Shown: positions 37,886-48,235, numbered from the stretch's first letter. The stretch is 64,000 nucleotides of DNA from Segatella hominis (GCF_019249725.2 NZ_CP137559.1:3495001-3559000), one strand, 5' to 3'. Notes: generated by a model from the sequence alone, not told the origin. Program-made: numbers and translations.

Positions 37886-38128
37886 CTCTTTGATGTAGCA
37901 TACTTCCTTATACTAAATTAGCCAATAAAAAACTGATATTAACAGAGTTGTAATAACCAAACTGGCATACTATAGAAAAGCTCTAATTACATTGTAACAA
38001 ACGCTACAAAATATTTATTTTTACCTATTTGCTTTTTAATTTTAATATAGAAAAGTTATATTTAGTTAAAAATCAAAGCTGCGTGAAATTTGCTTTTAGA
38101 TAAATTAGGTGGTTTAAAGGAAAAATCG

Positions 38129-38136
38129 TAACTTTG
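38129..38136 (+). promoter_or_regulatory. -7 element for the rpsL operon
   Basis: TAACTTTG fits TAnnTTTG, 95 nt before the rpsL ATG. A -33 TTTG is not clear; G/T-rich sequence (GGTGGTTT) occupies about that distance. Confidence 0.55.
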
Positions 38137-38141
38137 CACCC

Positions 38142-38172
38142 CGAAAAAGGCACCGACGAAGTGGCTTTTTCG
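38142..38172 (+). promoter_or_regulatory. Hairpin at the start of the rpsL leader
   Basis: CGAAAAAG(G)CAC and GTG(G)CTTTTTCG pair over 11 positions with one G-G mismatch around CGACGAA. It begins about where transcription should start, so it would cap the 5' end of the transcript. It may stabilise the mRNA or bind a ribosomal protein. Confidence 0.5.
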
Positions 38173-38223
38173 AAAATTGGTAGATAATAACAAAAAATAA
38201 TATATAAATTAAAAAGTTTAATT

Positions 38224-38604
38224 ATGCCTACTATTTCACAATTGGTAAGAAAAGGCAGACAGGTTTTGGTTGACAAGAGCAAGTCACCTGCTTTGGATTC
38301 ATGTCCTCAGCGCCGTGGTGTTTGTGTTCGTGTTTATACCACTACTCCTAAGAAGCCTAATTCAGCAATGCGTAAGGTTGCTCGTGTTCGTTTGACAAAC
38401 TCTAAAGAGGTTAACTCTTACATCCCAGGAGAGGGTCATAATTTGCAGGAGCACTCAATCGTGTTGGTTCGTGGCGGTCGTGTTAAAGACCTTCCAGGTG
38501 TACGTTATCACATCGTTCGTGGTACTCTTGATACTGCAGGTGTTGCAAATCGTACACAGCGTCGTTCTAAGTACGGTGCTAAGCGTCCAAAGGCTAAGAA
38601 GTAA
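38224..38604 (+). CDS. rpsL: 30S ribosomal protein uS12
   Basis: 126 residues. uS12 sits at the decoding centre and controls accuracy. Conserved loops include [28 protein letters not shown] and [18 protein letters not shown]. Lys at the usual streptomycin-contact positions is retained (TPKKPNSA), suggesting the wild-type sensitive form. It heads the rpsL-rpsG-fusA-rpsJ run; 180 nt of structured spacer separates it from rpsG. Confidence 0.98.
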   Translation: MPTISQLVRKGRQVLVDKSKSPALDSCPQRRGVCVRVYTTTPKKPNSAMRKVARVRLTNSKEVNSYIPGEGHNLQEHSIVLVRGGRVKDLPGVRYHIVRGTLDTAGVANRTQRRSKYGAKRPKAKK

Positions 38605-38784
38605 TTCTTAAAATTTAGACAAAACCGAAAACTCACGATCGGAGAAGGTTGGGAGTTTAGGTAAAAACATTATTTTTATTCAAAACGTTTTGCTGGAGAA
38701 GTAAATAGGTTGAGTAAATGTTCGGGTGCGAACGTTGAAGAACAGTAAACAGCCTCCGCAGAATTTAAAATTTTTCAATTAAAA
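38605..38784 (+). promoter_or_regulatory. Structured rpsL-rpsG intercistronic region
   Basis: In a cluster where most gaps are under 40 nt, this one is 180 nt. AAACTC (38629-38634) can pair with GAGTTT (38653-38658), and GTTCG-GGTG-CGAAC forms a compact hairpin at 38720-38733. AACGTT occurs at both 38684 and about 38731. In E. coli uS7 binds the equivalent region to repress its own synthesis; a similar role here is inferred. Confidence 0.45.
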
Positions 38785-39261
38785 ATGAGAAAAGCAAAAC
38801 CAAAGAAGCGTGTGATCCTCCCAGATCCAGTCTTCAACGACCAGAAGGTCTCAAAGTTCGTTAATCACTTGATGTATGATGGTAAGAAGAATACATCATA
38901 TGAAATTTTCTATAATGCATTGGATACCGTTAAGGCTAAGATGGCTAACGAGGAGAAGTCTGCACTTGAAATTTGGAAGCAGGCACTCGATAACATCACT
39001 CCTCAGGTAGAGGTTAAGAGTCGTCGTATCGGTGGTGCTACGTTCCAGGTTCCTACTGAAATTCGTCCTGATCGTAAGGAAAGTATCTCTATGAAGAATC
39101 TTATTATATTCGCTCGTAAGCGTGGTGGTAAGACTATGGCAGATAAGTTGGCTGCTGAGATTATGGATGCTTACAACAACCAGGGTGGTGCATTTAAGCG
39201 TAAGGAGGATATGCATCGTATGGCTGAGGCTAACCGTGCATTTGCTCACTTCAGATTCTAA
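38785..39261 (+). CDS. rpsG: 30S ribosomal protein uS7
   Basis: 158 residues. uS7 nucleates assembly of the small-subunit head and contacts E-site tRNA. The start [41 protein letters not shown] and the C-terminal [24 protein letters not shown] match the family. The gene follows the long structured spacer after rpsL and precedes fusA by 24 nt. Confidence 0.98.
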   Translation: MRKAKPKKRVILPDPVFNDQKVSKFVNHLMYDGKKNTSYEIFYNALDTVKAKMANEEKSALEIWKQALDNITPQVEVKSRRIGGATFQVPTEIRPDRKESISMKNLIIFARKRGGKTMADKLAAEIMDAYNNQGGAFKRKEDMHRMAEANRAFAHFRF

Positions 39262-39285
39262 TTTAATTAATAGGTATATAAGAAA

Positions 39286-41400
39286 ATGGCAAATCGCGAT
39301 TTACATTTGACACGTAACATCGGTATCATGGCGCACATCGATGCCGGTAAGACAACAACATCTGAGCGTATCTTGTTCTATACAGGTAAGACTCATAAGA
39401 TCGGTGAGGTACACGATGGTGCTGCAACTATGGACTGGATGGCCCAGGAGCAGGAGCGTGGTATTACTATCACTTCTGCAGCTACTACTTGTAACTGGAA
39501 CTATCTTGGTAAGTCTTATAAGATTAACTTGATTGATACTCCGGGACACGTTGACTTCACTGCTGAGGTTGAGCGTTCTCTCCGTGTACTTGATGGTGCT
39601 GTTGCTACATATTCTGCTGCTGACGGTGTTCAGCCTCAGTCAGAGACTGTATGGCGCCAGGCTGATAAGTACAATGTACCTCGTATCGGTTATGTAAACA
39701 AGATGGACCGTTCTGGTGCTAACTTCTTCGAGACAGTTCAGCAGATGAAGGATATCTTGGGTGCTAATCCAATTGCTATTCAGATTCCTATTGGTGCTGA
39801 GGAAAACTTCAAGGGTGTAGTTGACCTGATTAAGATGAAGGCTATCCTTTGGCACGATGAGACTATGGGTGCTGAGTATGACGTAGAGGAAATCCCTGCT
39901 GACTTGGCTGATGAGGCTGCTGAGTGGCGTGATAAGCTTCTTGAGGGTGCTGCTAACTTCGATGACGAAGTGATGGAACTCTATCTCGATGGTCAGGATA
40001 TTCCTGAGGAGAAAATCCTCGCTGCTATCCGTAAGGGTTGCTGTGCTATGGAGTGCTGCCCAATGTTGCTCGGTTCTTCTTATAAGAACAAGGGTGTTCA
40101 GCCTTTGCTTGACTATGTTTGTGCATTCTTGCCTTCACCAATGGATACTCCAAATATCATCGGTACTAACCCTGATACAGAGGAGGAAGAGGATCGTAAG
40201 CCATCTGAGGATGAGCCAACATCTGCTCTCGCATTTAAGATTGCTACTGACCCATTCATGGGCCGCTTGGTATTCTTCCGCGTTTACTCTGGTAAGGTTG
40301 TTGCAGGTTCTTATGTTTACAATCCACGTTCTGGCAAGCGCGAGCGTATCAGCCGTCTGTTCCAGATGAACTCTAAGCAGGAAATTCCTATGGAGTCTAT
40401 CGACGCAGGTGATATCGGTGCAGGTGTAGGTTTCAAGGATATCCGTACTGGTGATACACTCTGTGATGAGGATCACCCAATCGTATTGGAGTCTATGACA
40501 TTCCCTGATACTGTGATCTCTATTGCAGTTGAGCCAAAAAGCCAGGCTGACATCGCTAAGATGGACAATGGTCTCGCTAAGTTGGCTGAAGAGGACCCAA
40601 CCTTCACAGTTCGTACAGACGAGCAGAGCGGTCAGACTATCATCTCTGGTATGGGTGAGCTCCACTTGGATATCATCATCGACCGTTTGAAGCGTGAGTT
40701 CAAGGTTGAATGTAACCAGGGTAAGCCTCAGGTTAACTACAAGGAGGCTATTACTAAGACAGCTCAGAGCCGTGAGACTTACAAGAAGCAGTCTGGTGGT
40801 CGTGGTAAGTTCGCTTGTATCGATGTAACCATCGGTCCTAAGGATGAGGATTACAAGGAAGGCGACTTACAGTTCATCAACGAAGTTAAGGGTGGTAACG
40901 TTCCTAAGGAATTCATCCCATCTGTACAGAAGGGCTTCGCTGATTGCTTGTCAAATGGTGTACTCGGTGGCTTCCCAATGACAGGTTTGAAGGTAACTTT
41001 GACCGATGGTAGCTTCCACCCAGTTGACTCTGACCAGTTGTCATTCGAGTTGGTAGCACATCAGGCTTTCAAGGTTCTTTGCCCTAAGGCAGGTCCAGTT
41101 TTGATGGAGCCTATCATGAAGGTGGAGGTTGTTACTCCAGAAGAGAACATGGGTGACGTAATCGGTGACTTGAACAAGCGCCGTGGTCTCGTTCAGGGTA
41201 TGGAAGAAGGTCGTAGCGGTGCTCGCATTGTAAAGGCAATGGTTCCATTGGCTGAAATGTTCGGTTATGTAACAGCTTTGCGTACTATCACTTCTGGTCG
41301 TGCAACAAGTTCTATGGAGTACGATCATCACGCACCTCTTTCTTCAACAATTGCTAAGGCAGTGTTGGAGGAGGTTAAGGGTCACGCAGAACTCCTTTAA
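39286..41400 (+). CDS. fusA: Elongation factor G
   Basis: 704 residues. The GTPase drives tRNA-mRNA translocation and, with RRF, ribosome recycling. G motifs are [35 protein letters not shown] and [10 protein letters not shown]. Domain IV carries the [15 protein letters not shown] region and domain V the closing [20 protein letters not shown]. The GTPase residues look normal, unlike the divergent EF-G2 paralogues found in some Bacteroidetes. It lies 24 nt after rpsG. A strong hairpin separates it from rpsJ. Confidence 0.98.
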   Translation: MANRDLHLTRNIGIMAHIDAGKTTTSERILFYTGKTHKIGEVHDGAATMDWMAQEQERGITITSAATTCNWNYLGKSYKINLIDTPGHVDFTAEVERSLRVLDGAVATYSAADGVQPQSETVWRQADKYNVPRIGYVNKMDRSGANFFETVQQMKDILGANPIAIQIPIGAEENFKGVVDLIKMKAILWHDETMGAEYDVEEIPADLADEAAEWRDKLLEGAANFDDEVMELYLDGQDIPEEKILAAIRKGCCAMECCPMLLGSSYKNKGVQPLLDYVCAFLPSPMDTPNIIGTNPDTEEEEDRKPSEDEPTSALAFKIATDPFMGRLVFFRVYSGKVVAGSYVYNPRSGKRERISRLFQMNSKQEIPMESIDAGDIGAGVGFKDIRTGDTLCDEDHPIVLESMTFPDTVISIAVEPKSQADIAKMDNGLAKLAEEDPTFTVRTDEQSGQTIISGMGELHLDIIIDRLKREFKVECNQGKPQVNYKEAITKTAQSRETYKKQSGGRGKFACIDVTIGPKDEDYKEGDLQFINEVKGGNVPKEFIPSVQKGFADCLSNGVLGGFPMTGLKVTLTDGSFHPVDSDQLSFELVAHQAFKVLCPKAGPVLMEPIMKVEVVTPEENMGDVIGDLNKRRGLVQGMEEGRSGARIVKAMVPLAEMFGYVTALRTITSGRATSSMEYDHHAPLSSTIAKAVLEEVKGHAELL

Positions 41401-41422
41401 TAAAAAGAAATAACGGTAAGAT

Positions 41423-41462
41423 GAGGCGCTGCTTAGCGAATGACTCTTAAGCAGCGTACCTC
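41423..41462 (+). promoter_or_regulatory. Strong hairpin between fusA and rpsJ
   Basis: GAGGCGCTGCTTA (41423-41435) pairs with TAAGCAGCG (41448-41456) and, past a TA bulge, CCTC (41459-41462): 13 bp in all around a 12-nt loop. No T run follows, and rpsJ begins 50 nt later. It is a candidate leader or processing site for the S10 cluster, where uL4 acts in E. coli. Confidence 0.6.
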
Positions 41463-41511
41463 TTCTTCCATTAGACTAAATAATTCATATAATAATAACT
41501 TAATTTTAAAA

Positions 41512-41817
41512 ATGAGTCAGAAAATCAGAATTAAGCTGAAGTCTTACGACCACCAGTTGGTTGACAAGTCAGCTGAGAAGATTGTGAAGGCTGTTAAGGC
41601 AACAGGTGCTATCGTTAGCGGTCCTATTCCATTGCCAACACACAAGCGTATTTTTACTGTAAACCGCAGTACTTTCGTTAACAAGAAGTCTCGCGAGCAG
41701 TTCCAGCTCTCAGATTTCAAGCGTCTCATCGACATCTACAGCTCAACAGCTAAGACAGTTGATGCCTTGATGAAGCTTGAATTGCCAAGTGGTGTAGAAG
41801 TAGAAATCAAAGTCTAA
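41512..41817 (+). CDS. rpsJ: 30S ribosomal protein uS10
   Basis: The frame is open from 41440, within the hairpin, but the conserved sequence starts at the ATG at 41512: [20 protein letters not shown], giving the normal 101 residues. uS10 is a head protein and, as NusE, also works with NusB in antitermination. [25 protein letters not shown] is the conserved loop. It heads the S10-spc-alpha cluster, 20 nt before rplC. Confidence 0.97.
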   Translation: MSQKIRIKLKSYDHQLVDKSAEKIVKAVKATGAIVSGPIPLPTHKRIFTVNRSTFVNKKSREQFQLSDFKRLIDIYSSTAKTVDALMKLELPSGVEVEIKV

Positions 41818-41837
41818 TTATTTAAATTTAAATTGAA

Positions 41838-42452
41838 ATGCCAGGATTAATTGGAAAAAAAATCGGAATGACATCCGTTTTCAGTGCCGACGGTAAGAAT
41901 ATTCCGTGCACTGTTATCGAAGTAGGTCCTTGTGTTGTAACCCAGGTTAAAACTGTAGAGAAGGATGGTTACAAGGCTTATCAGTTAGGTTTCGGCGAGG
42001 CTAAGGAGAAGAGAACTTCTCAGCCTATGATGGGAATCTTCAAAAAGGCAGGCACAACACCTAAGAAGCACTTGGCCGAGTTCAAGTTTGATGAGGAGTA
42101 CAACCTCGGTGACACCATTACAGTTGAAATCTTCAACGACTGCAAGTTCGTTGATGTAATCGGTACATCAAAGGGTAAAGGCTTCCAGGGCGTTGTTAAG
42201 CGTCACGGATTCGGTGGTGTAGGTCAGTCTACTCACGGTCAGGATGACCGCGCTCGTAAGCCGGGATCTATTGGTGCATGTTCTTACCCAGCTAAGGTAT
42301 TCAAGGGTATGCGCATGGGCGGCCAAATGGGAGGTGACAGAGTTACTACTCAGAACCTTCAGGTGTTAAAGGTTATTCCAGAGCAGAATCTTCTTATCGT
42401 GAAGGGTTCTTTCGCTGGATGCAAAGGTTCAACTGTTTTAATTGAGAAATAA
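41838..42452 (+). CDS. rplC: 50S ribosomal protein uL3
   Basis: 204 residues. uL3 is an early-binding assembly protein reaching the peptidyl-transferase centre. Motifs are [17 protein letters not shown] at the start, the central loop [30 protein letters not shown] and the C-terminal [14 protein letters not shown]. Its TAA overlaps the rplD ATG by one base (TAATG), indicating translational coupling. Confidence 0.97.
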   Translation: MPGLIGKKIGMTSVFSADGKNIPCTVIEVGPCVVTQVKTVEKDGYKAYQLGFGEAKEKRTSQPMMGIFKKAGTTPKKHLAEFKFDEEYNLGDTITVEIFNDCKFVDVIGTSKGKGFQGVVKRHGFGGVGQSTHGQDDRARKPGSIGACSYPAKVFKGMRMGGQMGGDRVTTQNLQVLKVIPEQNLLIVKGSFAGCKGSTVLIEK

Positions 42453-43081
42453 TGGAAGTTAGCGTATTAGATATCAAAGGTCAGGAGACCGGCCGTAAGG
42501 TAGCTCTTAATGATGCAATCTTCGGTATTGAGCCTAACGATCACGTTCTCTATCTCGACGTAAAGCAGTATCTCGCTAACCAGCGTCAGGGTACAGCTAA
42601 GTCCAAGGAGAGAAGCGAGATGAGTGGTTCTACTCGTAAGCTTGGTCGCCAGAAGGGCGGCGGTGGTGCTCGCCGTGGTGATATTAACTCACCTGTACTC
42701 GTAGGTGGTGCTCGCGTTTTTGGTCCTAAGCCACGTGATTATCGCTTCAAATTGAATAAGAAAGTAAAGATTCTTGCTCGTAAGTCTGCTCTGTCTTACA
42801 AGGCTCAGGAGAACTCTATCGTGATGTTGGAAGATTTCACTTTTGAGGCTCCAAAGACTAAAGAATTCTTAAGTGTTCTTAAGAATCTTAAAATCGAGGG
42901 CAAAAAGGTACTCTTCGTTTTGCCAGAATCAAATAAAAACGTATATTTGTCTGCTCGTAACTTACAGCGCTCTGAGGTTATTCTCGCATCTAACGTCAAT
43001 TCGTACAAAATTTTGAATGCTGATGTTGTAGTGATTACTGAAAAGTCGCTTGAGACAATCGACCAAATCTTAACAAAGTAA
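42452..43081 (+). CDS. rplD: 50S ribosomal protein uL4
   Basis: 209 residues. uL4 lines the exit tunnel with its extended loop ([22 protein letters not shown]) and in E. coli represses the S10 operon. Whether it does so here, perhaps through the fusA-rpsJ hairpin, is open. The start overlaps the rplC stop by one base; rplW follows after 17 nt. Confidence 0.97.
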   Translation: MEVSVLDIKGQETGRKVALNDAIFGIEPNDHVLYLDVKQYLANQRQGTAKSKERSEMSGSTRKLGRQKGGGGARRGDINSPVLVGGARVFGPKPRDYRFKLNKKVKILARKSALSYKAQENSIVMLEDFTFEAPKTKEFLSVLKNLKIEGKKVLFVLPESNKNVYLSARNLQRSEVILASNVNSYKILNADVVVITEKSLETIDQILTK

Positions 43082-43098
43082 AAAGGAGATATTAGAAT

Positions 43099-43392
43099 AT
43101 GGCATTTATTATCAAACCATTGGTTACTGAGAAGATGACCAAGATTACAGACAAGCAGCCTAACCGCTATGGCTTCGTTGTTCGTCCTGAGGCTAATAAG
43201 CTCGAGATTAAGAAGGAAGTTGAAAGTCTGTATAATGTTACAGTAGTTGACGTAAACACTCTGCGTTACTCAGGCAAGCGCTCTGCTCGTTATACTAAGG
43301 CAGGTCTTGTTAAGGGCCAGAAGAATGCGTTCAAGAAGGCAATCGTTACTCTGAAAGAGGGCGAAACAATTGATTTTTACAGCAATATTTAA
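43099..43392 (+). CDS. rplW: 50S ribosomal protein uL23
   Basis: 97 residues. uL23 lies at the tunnel exit and docks trigger factor and SRP. IIKPLVTEKMTKI, RYGFVVRPEANKLEIKKEVE and KKAIVTLKEGETIDFYS match the family. A GGAG at 43085-43088, 10 nt before the ATG, is a Shine-Dalgarno-like site, uncommon in this cluster. Eight nt separate it from rplB. Confidence 0.97.
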   Translation: MAFIIKPLVTEKMTKITDKQPNRYGFVVRPEANKLEIKKEVESLYNVTVVDVNTLRYSGKRSARYTKAGLVKGQKNAFKKAIVTLKEGETIDFYSNI

Positions 43393-43400
43393 AATAAAAA

Positions 43401-44228
43401 ATGGCAGTACGTAAATTAAAACCGGTTACTCCGGGTCAAAGACACAAAGTTATTGGCACGTTCGAGGATATTACTGCATCCGTGCCAGAGAAGTCTCTCG
43501 TTTACGGTAAGCGTTCTACCGGTGGTCGAAACAACACCGGTAAAATGACCGTTCGCTACATTGGTGGTGGTCATAAGCAGAAGTATCGTTTAATCGACTT
43601 CAAACGTGAGAAAGATGGTGTTCCAGCAGTTGTTAAAACAATCGAGTACGATCCTAATCGTTCTGCTCGTATCGCATTGCTTTACTATGCTGATGGTGAA
43701 AAACGTTACATTATTGCTCCTAACGGACTTCAGGTAGGCGCTACTTTGATGTCAGGTGCAGAAGCTGCTCCTGAAATCGGTAACTGTCTTCCTTTGGCAA
43801 ACATCCCTGTTGGTACAGTGATCCACAACATTGAGTTGCGTCCTGGTCAGGGTGCTTTGTTGGTTCGTTCGGCTGGTAATTTTGCTCAGTTGACTTCTCG
43901 TGAGGGCAGTTATTGTGTAATTAAGCTCCCTTCTGGTGAAACACGCCAGATCTTGAGTGCTTGTAAAGCTACTGTAGGTAGTGTAGGTAATTCTGACCAC
44001 GCTCTTGAACAGTCTGGTAAGGCTGGTCGCTCACGCTGGTTGGGACGTCGTCCTCACAACCGTGGTGTTGTTATGAACCCTGTTGATCACCCAATGGGTG
44101 GTGGTGAAGGTCGCCAGAGTGGTGGTCACCCACGTTCACGTAAGGGCTTGTACGCTAAGGGTCTTAAGACTCGCGCACCTAAGAAGCTTTCTAACAAGTA
44201 TATTATTGAAAGAGCTAACAAAAAATAA
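43401..44228 (+). CDS. rplB: 50S ribosomal protein uL2
   Basis: 275 residues. uL2 is required for subunit joining and peptidyl transfer. Blocks seen are [44 protein letters not shown] and the C-terminal [24 protein letters not shown] with the conserved histidine next to the active centre. Spacing to rpsS is 10 nt. Confidence 0.98.
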   Translation: MAVRKLKPVTPGQRHKVIGTFEDITASVPEKSLVYGKRSTGGRNNTGKMTVRYIGGGHKQKYRLIDFKREKDGVPAVVKTIEYDPNRSARIALLYYADGEKRYIIAPNGLQVGATLMSGAEAAPEIGNCLPLANIPVGTVIHNIELRPGQGALLVRSAGNFAQLTSREGSYCVIKLPSGETRQILSACKATVGSVGNSDHALEQSGKAGRSRWLGRRPHNRGVVMNPVDHPMGGGEGRQSGGHPRSRKGLYAKGLKTRAPKKLSNKYIIERANKK

Positions 44229-44238
44229 AGAGTAAATT

Positions 44239-44505
44239 ATGAGTCGTTCACTTAAAAAAGGTCCATATATCAACGTTTCTTTGGAGAAGAAAATTCTTGC
44301 AATGAACGAAAGTGGCAAGAAGAATGTTGTTAAGACATGGGCTAGAGCTTCAATGATATCTCCTGATTTTGTAGGACATACTGTTGCAGTTCATAACGGT
44401 AACAAATTTATCCCTGTTTATGTTACAGAGAATATGGTAGGACACAAGCTTGGAGAGTTCGCTCCAACTCGTCGTTTCGGTGGCCACTCTGGTAACAGAA
44501 AGTAA
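44239..44505 (+). CDS. rpsS: 30S ribosomal protein uS19
   Basis: 88 residues. uS19 pairs with uS13 in the head, near the A site. [39 protein letters not shown] and [17 protein letters not shown] are all typical. It lies 36 nt before rplV. Confidence 0.97.
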   Translation: MSRSLKKGPYINVSLEKKILAMNESGKKNVVKTWARASMISPDFVGHTVAVHNGNKFIPVYVTENMVGHKLGEFAPTRRFGGHSGNRK

Positions 44506-44541
44506 ACTAAGGGTTAAACCATTTAAAATATTAAGTAAATA

Positions 44542-44946
44542 ATGGGAGCAAGAAAACATATTGCGGCTGAGAAATTGAAAGAGGCCCGTAAAAACTTGTA
44601 CTTCGCTAAGTTGGTAGGTGTTCCTTCTTCTCCACGTAAAATGCGCTACGTTGTAGACATGATTCGTGGTATGGAGGTTAACCGTGCACTCGGAGTACTT
44701 CGCTTCTCTAAGAAGCAGGCATCTGCTGACGTTGAGAAATTACTCCGTTCAGCTATCGCTAACTGGGAAGCTAAGAATGATCGCAAAGCTGAGGATGGTG
44801 AGCTTTATATCAGTAAGGTCTTTGTTGATGAAGGCGTTACAATGAAACGTATGAGACCTGCACCACAGGGTCGTGGTTATAGAATTCGCAAGCGTTCTAA
44901 CCATGTTACTCTTTTTGTTGATGCAAAAACTAATGACGATAAATAA
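44542..44946 (+). CDS. rplV: 50S ribosomal protein uL22
   Basis: 134 residues. uL22 lines the exit tunnel with a beta-hairpin ([33 protein letters not shown]), where macrolide-resistance changes occur in other species; this version has no obvious deletion. The N-terminal part ([22 protein letters not shown]) is family-typical. Eight nt separate it from rpsC. Confidence 0.97.
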   Translation: MGARKHIAAEKLKEARKNLYFAKLVGVPSSPRKMRYVVDMIRGMEVNRALGVLRFSKKQASADVEKLLRSAIANWEAKNDRKAEDGELYISKVFVDEGVTMKRMRPAPQGRGYRIRKRSNHVTLFVDAKTNDDK

Positions 44947-44954
44947 ATAGTAGA

Positions 44955-45683
44955 ATGGGACAGAAAGTTAATCCGATAAGTAACCGACTTGGTATTATCC
45001 GTGGTTGGGATTCAAATTGGTTCGGTGGTAAGAACTTCGGTGATAACCTCGTAGAGGATCAGAAAATCCGTAAGTATCTTAACGAGCGCCTTGCTAAGGC
45101 AAGTGTTTCTCGTATCGTTATCGAGCGTACATTGAAACTTGTTACCATTACTATTTGTACAGCCCGTCCAGGTATTGTCATTGGTAAAGGTGGTCAGGAT
45201 GTAGATAAGTTGAAGGAAGAGTTGAAGAAGCTTTATAAGAAAGATATTCAGATCAACATCTTCGAGGTTAAGAAGCCTGAGCTTGATGCTACTATTGTAG
45301 GTAAGAACATCGCTAGCCAGATCGAGCATATGATTGCTTATCGTCGTGCTATCAAGATGGCAGTTGCTAACACAATGCGTGCTGGTGCTGAGGGTATCAA
45401 GATTCAGATTACAGGTCGTCTGAATGGTGCAGAAATGGCACGTAAGGAAATGTACAAAGAGGGTCGTACTCCTCTTCACACATTCCGCGCAGACATCGAT
45501 TATTGCCAGTGCGAGGCACTTACTAAGGTAGGCTTGCTTGGTATCAAGGTTTGGATTTGCCGTGGTGAAGTTTATGGTAAGGCTGATCTTACTCCTAACT
45601 TTACTGCTGATAACAAGGGCAACAACCGTGGTAACGGTCGTTCAAACCGTGGTGGTAATCGCAAGAAAAACAATAACCGTTAA
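44955..45683 (+). CDS. rpsC: 30S ribosomal protein uS3
   Basis: 242 residues. A KH domain ([21 protein letters not shown]) and the C-terminal mRNA-entry domain ([40 protein letters not shown]) form part of the mRNA entry helicase. The protein ends in an Asn/Gly/Arg-rich tail of about 25 residues, a low-complexity extension not needed for the fold. 14 nt to rplP. Confidence 0.97.
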   Translation: MGQKVNPISNRLGIIRGWDSNWFGGKNFGDNLVEDQKIRKYLNERLAKASVSRIVIERTLKLVTITICTARPGIVIGKGGQDVDKLKEELKKLYKKDIQINIFEVKKPELDATIVGKNIASQIEHMIAYRRAIKMAVANTMRAGAEGIKIQITGRLNGAEMARKEMYKEGRTPLHTFRADIDYCQCEALTKVGLLGIKVWICRGEVYGKADLTPNFTADNKGNNRGNGRSNRGGNRKKNNNR

Positions 45684-45697
45684 ATTAGAAAGCTATC

Positions 45698-46126
45698 ATG
45701 TTACAGCCAAAAAGAGTAAAATATAGAAGACCTCAAGATGGACGTGGCAACAAAGGCAACGCTCACAGAGGTACACAATTGGCATTCGGTTCTTTCGGTA
45801 TCAAAACTCTTGAGCCAAAGTGGATCGATAGCCGTCAAATAGAGGCAGCTCGTGTAGCATTGAACCGTTACATGAATCGTCAGGGTCAGGTGTGGATCCG
45901 TATCTTCCCTGATAAGCCAATCACTCGTAAGCCTGCTGATGTCCGAATGGGTAAAGGTAAGGGTGATCCTGCAGGATGGGTTGCTCCTGTTACACCAGGT
46001 CGCATTCTCTTCGAAGTAGAGGGAGTTAGTTTTGATGTTGCTAAAGAGGGTCTTCGTCTTGCAGCACAGAAACTTCCTGTTAAGACTAAGTTTATTGTTA
46101 GACGTGATTACGATAAAAACGCTTAA
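45698..46126 (+). CDS. rplP: 50S ribosomal protein uL16
   Basis: 142 residues. uL16 binds near the A-site finger and helps position t[72 protein letters not shown] and [10 protein letters not shown] are the family blocks. The arginine of the [11 protein letters not shown] loop, hydroxylated in E. coli, is present. Only two bases separate it from rpmC. Confidence 0.97.
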   Translation: MLQPKRVKYRRPQDGRGNKGNAHRGTQLAFGSFGIKTLEPKWIDSRQIEAARVALNRYMNRQGQVWIRIFPDKPITRKPADVRMGKGKGDPAGWVAPVTPGRILFEVEGVSFDVAKEGLRLAAQKLPVKTKFIVRRDYDKNA

Positions 46127-46128
46127 TT

Positions 46129-46323
46129 ATGAAGATCGCAGAAATTAAAAATATCGAAACCAAGGAATTGGTTGAGAAGTTGGAGGCAGCAGTTGACGCT
46201 TTGAACAAGAAGAAGATCAACCACAATGTAACTCCACTTGAGAATCCATCAGAGATTAAGGTTGCTCGTCGTGATATCGCACGCATGAAAACTGAACTTC
46301 GTCAGAGAGAACTTAACAAATAA
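46129..46323 (+). CDS. rpmC: 50S ribosomal protein uL29
   Basis: 64 residues, a two-helix protein near the tunnel exit. [20 protein letters not shown] and the closing [17 protein letters not shown] fit the family. It sits in a tight run with 2-nt gaps on both sides (rplP, rpsQ), suggesting coupled translation. Confidence 0.96.
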   Translation: MKIAEIKNIETKELVEKLEAAVDALNKKKINHNVTPLENPSEIKVARRDIARMKTELRQRELNK

Positions 46324-46325
46324 TA

Positions 46326-46592
46326 ATGGTCCAGATGGAAACAAGAAATTTAAGAAAAGTAAGACAGGGTGTTGTTATTAGCAACAAAATGGATAAAACC
46401 ATTGTTATTGCAGCTAAGTTCAAGGAGATGCACCCTATTTATGGTAAGTTTGTCCAGAAGACAAAGAAGTACCATGCACATGACGAGAATAATGAGGCTA
46501 ACGTAGGTGATACTGTTATGATCATGGAAACTCGTCCTCTGTCTAAGACAAAAAGATGGAGATTAGTACAAATCGTAGAAAAAGCTAAGTAA
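46326..46592 (+). CDS. rpsQ: 30S ribosomal protein uS17
   Basis: 88 residues from the first ATG. The ATG at 46335 ([20 protein letters not shown]) is an equally plausible start and fits relatives that begin ME-x-RNLRK, giving 85 residues. uS17 binds 16S rRNA early in body assembly. [20 protein letters not shown] and [21 protein letters not shown] are typical. 2 nt to rplN. Confidence 0.96.
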   Translation: MVQMETRNLRKVRQGVVISNKMDKTIVIAAKFKEMHPIYGKFVQKTKKYHAHDENNEANVGDTVMIMETRPLSKTKRWRLVQIVEKAK

Positions 46593-46594
46593 TT

Positions 46595-46960
46595 ATGATA
46601 CAAGCAGAATCAAGACTTACAGTATGTGATAACAGCGGTGCTCGCGAGGCTCTTTGCATTCGAGTTCTCGGTGGTACAGGCCGTCGTTACGCAAGTGTTG
46701 GTGACGTGATTGTCGTTTCTGTCAAGAACGTTATTCCATCAAGTGATTTGAAGAAAGGTGCAGTATCAAAGGCTTTGATTGTTCGCACAAAGAAGGAAAT
46801 TCGTCGTGCTGATGGTTCTTACATCCGTTTCGATGATAACGCTTGTGTATTGCTCAATAATGCTGGTGAGCTTCGTGGTAGCCGTATCTTCGGTCCTGTT
46901 GCTCGTGAGCTCCGTGCAGTCAACATGAAAGTCGTTTCTTTGGCACCTGAGGTTCTTTAA
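46595..46960 (+). CDS. rplN: 50S ribosomal protein uL14
   Basis: 121 residues. uL14 lies on the subunit interface and binds the silencing factor Rsf[41 protein letters not shown] and [10 protein letters not shown] are conserved. It begins the spc-type part of the cluster, 2 nt after rpsQ and 19 nt before rplX. Confidence 0.97.
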   Translation: MIQAESRLTVCDNSGAREALCIRVLGGTGRRYASVGDVIVVSVKNVIPSSDLKKGAVSKALIVRTKKEIRRADGSYIRFDDNACVLLNNAGELRGSRIFGPVARELRAVNMKVVSLAPEVL

Positions 46961-46979
46961 TTATTAAAAATTTAAAGTA

Positions 46980-47297
46980 ATGAGTAAGTTACATATAAAG
47001 AAAGACGATAATGTTATCGTTATTGCCGGTGCAGATAAGGGCAAGACTGGTAAGGTGCTCAAGGTTCTCGTTGATGAGAATCGTGCCATTGTAGAAGGCG
47101 TACACATGGTATCTAAGAGCATGAAGCCTTCTGCTAAGAATCCTCAGGGAGGCATCGTAAAGCAAGAGGCTCCTATTCATATCTCTAATTTAAGCTTGAT
47201 CGATCCTAAGAGTGGCAAGGCTACACGAGTAGCTATCAAGCATGAGGGTAAAAATGTTGTTCGCATCGCTAAAAAGTCAGGGGAGGAAATCAAGTAA
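46980..47297 (+). CDS. rplX: 50S ribosomal protein uL24
   Basis: 105 residues. An assembly initiator with a KOW motif ([25 protein letters not shown]). [20 protein letters not shown] is the second conserved block. Its stop overlaps the rplE start by one base, as at rplC-rplD, implying coupled translation. Confidence 0.97.
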   Translation: MSKLHIKKDDNVIVIAGADKGKTGKVLKVLVDENRAIVEGVHMVSKSMKPSAKNPQGGIVKQEAPIHISNLSLIDPKSGKATRVAIKHEGKNVVRIAKKSGEEIK

Positions 47298-47851
47298 TGG
47301 ATACAGCACAGTTAAAGAAAGTATATAAAGAGACAATCGCTCCAGCTTTGCAGAAGCAGTTCAACTACTCTTCTGCTATGGAGATTCCTGTATTGAAGAA
47401 GATTGTTATCAACCAGGGTCTCGGTGATGCTACACAGGACAAGAAAATTGTTGATGTAGCTATTAATGAGATTACAGCAATTACAGGTCAGAAGGCTGTT
47501 GCTACATATTCTAAAAAGGATATCGCAAACTTCAAACTTCGTAAGAAGATGCCTATCGGTGTTATGGTTACATTGCGTCGTGAGCGTATGTATGAGTTCT
47601 TGGAGAAGCTCGTTCGTGTTTCTCTTCCTCGTATCCGTGACTTCAAGGGTATTGAAAGCAAGTTTGATGGTCGTGGTAATTACACTTTGGGTATTACTGA
47701 GCAGATCATCTTCCCTGAGATCAATATCGATGAAATCGATCGCATCCAGGGTATGAACATTACCTTCGTTACAACAGCTAAGACTGACGAAGAAGGTTTT
47801 GCTCTTTTGAAGGCATTCGGTCTTCCATTCAAGAACGCAAATAAAGACTAA
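47297..47851 (+). CDS. rplE: 50S ribosomal protein uL5
   Basis: 184 residues. uL5 binds 5S rRNA in the central protuberance. [67 protein letters not shown] and the final GLPFKNA segment are typical. One-base overlap with rplX; 5 nt to rpsN. Confidence 0.97.
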   Translation: MDTAQLKKVYKETIAPALQKQFNYSSAMEIPVLKKIVINQGLGDATQDKKIVDVAINEITAITGQKAVATYSKKDIANFKLRKKMPIGVMVTLRRERMYEFLEKLVRVSLPRIRDFKGIESKFDGRGNYTLGITEQIIFPEINIDEIDRIQGMNITFVTTAKTDEEGFALLKAFGLPFKNANKD

Positions 47852-47856
47852 GAGAT

Positions 47857-48159
47857 ATGGCAAAAGAATCAATGAAAGCTCGCGAGGTTAAGCGTGCAAA
47901 GCTTGTAGCTCGTTACGCTGAAAAGCGCGAAGCACTGAAAAAGATTATTGCAACTTCTAATGACCCAGCTGAAGCATACGAGGCAGCTCGTAAGCTTCAG
48001 GCTATTCCAAAGAATGCAAACCCTATCCGTCTTCACAATCGTTGCAAGATCACTGGTCGTCCAAAGGGTTATATCCGCCAGTTCGGTCTTTCTCGTATCC
48101 AGTTCCGTGAGATGGCTTCTGCAGGTTTGATTCCAGGCGTTAAGAAGGCTAGCTGGTAA
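47857..48159 (+). CDS. rpsN: 30S ribosomal protein uS14, zinc-free form
   Basis: 100 residues, the long form. The core [26 protein letters not shown] has one cysteine where the zinc form has a four-cysteine site, so this is the C-minus version that does not need zinc. It lies in the head near the A site. A second ATG six codons in ([11 protein letters not shown]) is an alternative start. A short hairpin follows before rpsH. Confidence 0.96.
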   Translation: MAKESMKAREVKRAKLVARYAEKREALKKIIATSNDPAEAYEAARKLQAIPKNANPIRLHNRCKITGRPKGYIRQFGLSRIQFREMASAGLIPGVKKASW

Positions 48160-48188
48160 TCCCCTTTTAGGTTAGAAAGATTTATTTT

Positions 48189-48219
48189 ATTTAATATTGT
48201 CGGGGGCGTCCCGATTAAT
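48189..48219 (+). promoter_or_regulatory. Short hairpin before rpsH
   Basis: TCGGG (48200-48204) and CCCGA (48210-48214) pair around GGCGT, and flanking AAT/ATT sequence can extend the stem. In E. coli uS8 represses the spc operon by binding mRNA close by; whether this hairpin resembles the uS8 site needs structural comparison. Confidence 0.35.
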
Positions 48220-48235
48220 TAAACATTTTATTTTT

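Larger units (their letters stand above)
37886..38223 (+). other. Gene-free leader region before rpsL
   Basis: 338 nt of AT-rich DNA without an ORF of note. The last 100 nt contain the -7 box and the leader hairpin of the str-type operon. No terminator was recognised after the DUF3467 gene. Confidence 0.55.
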
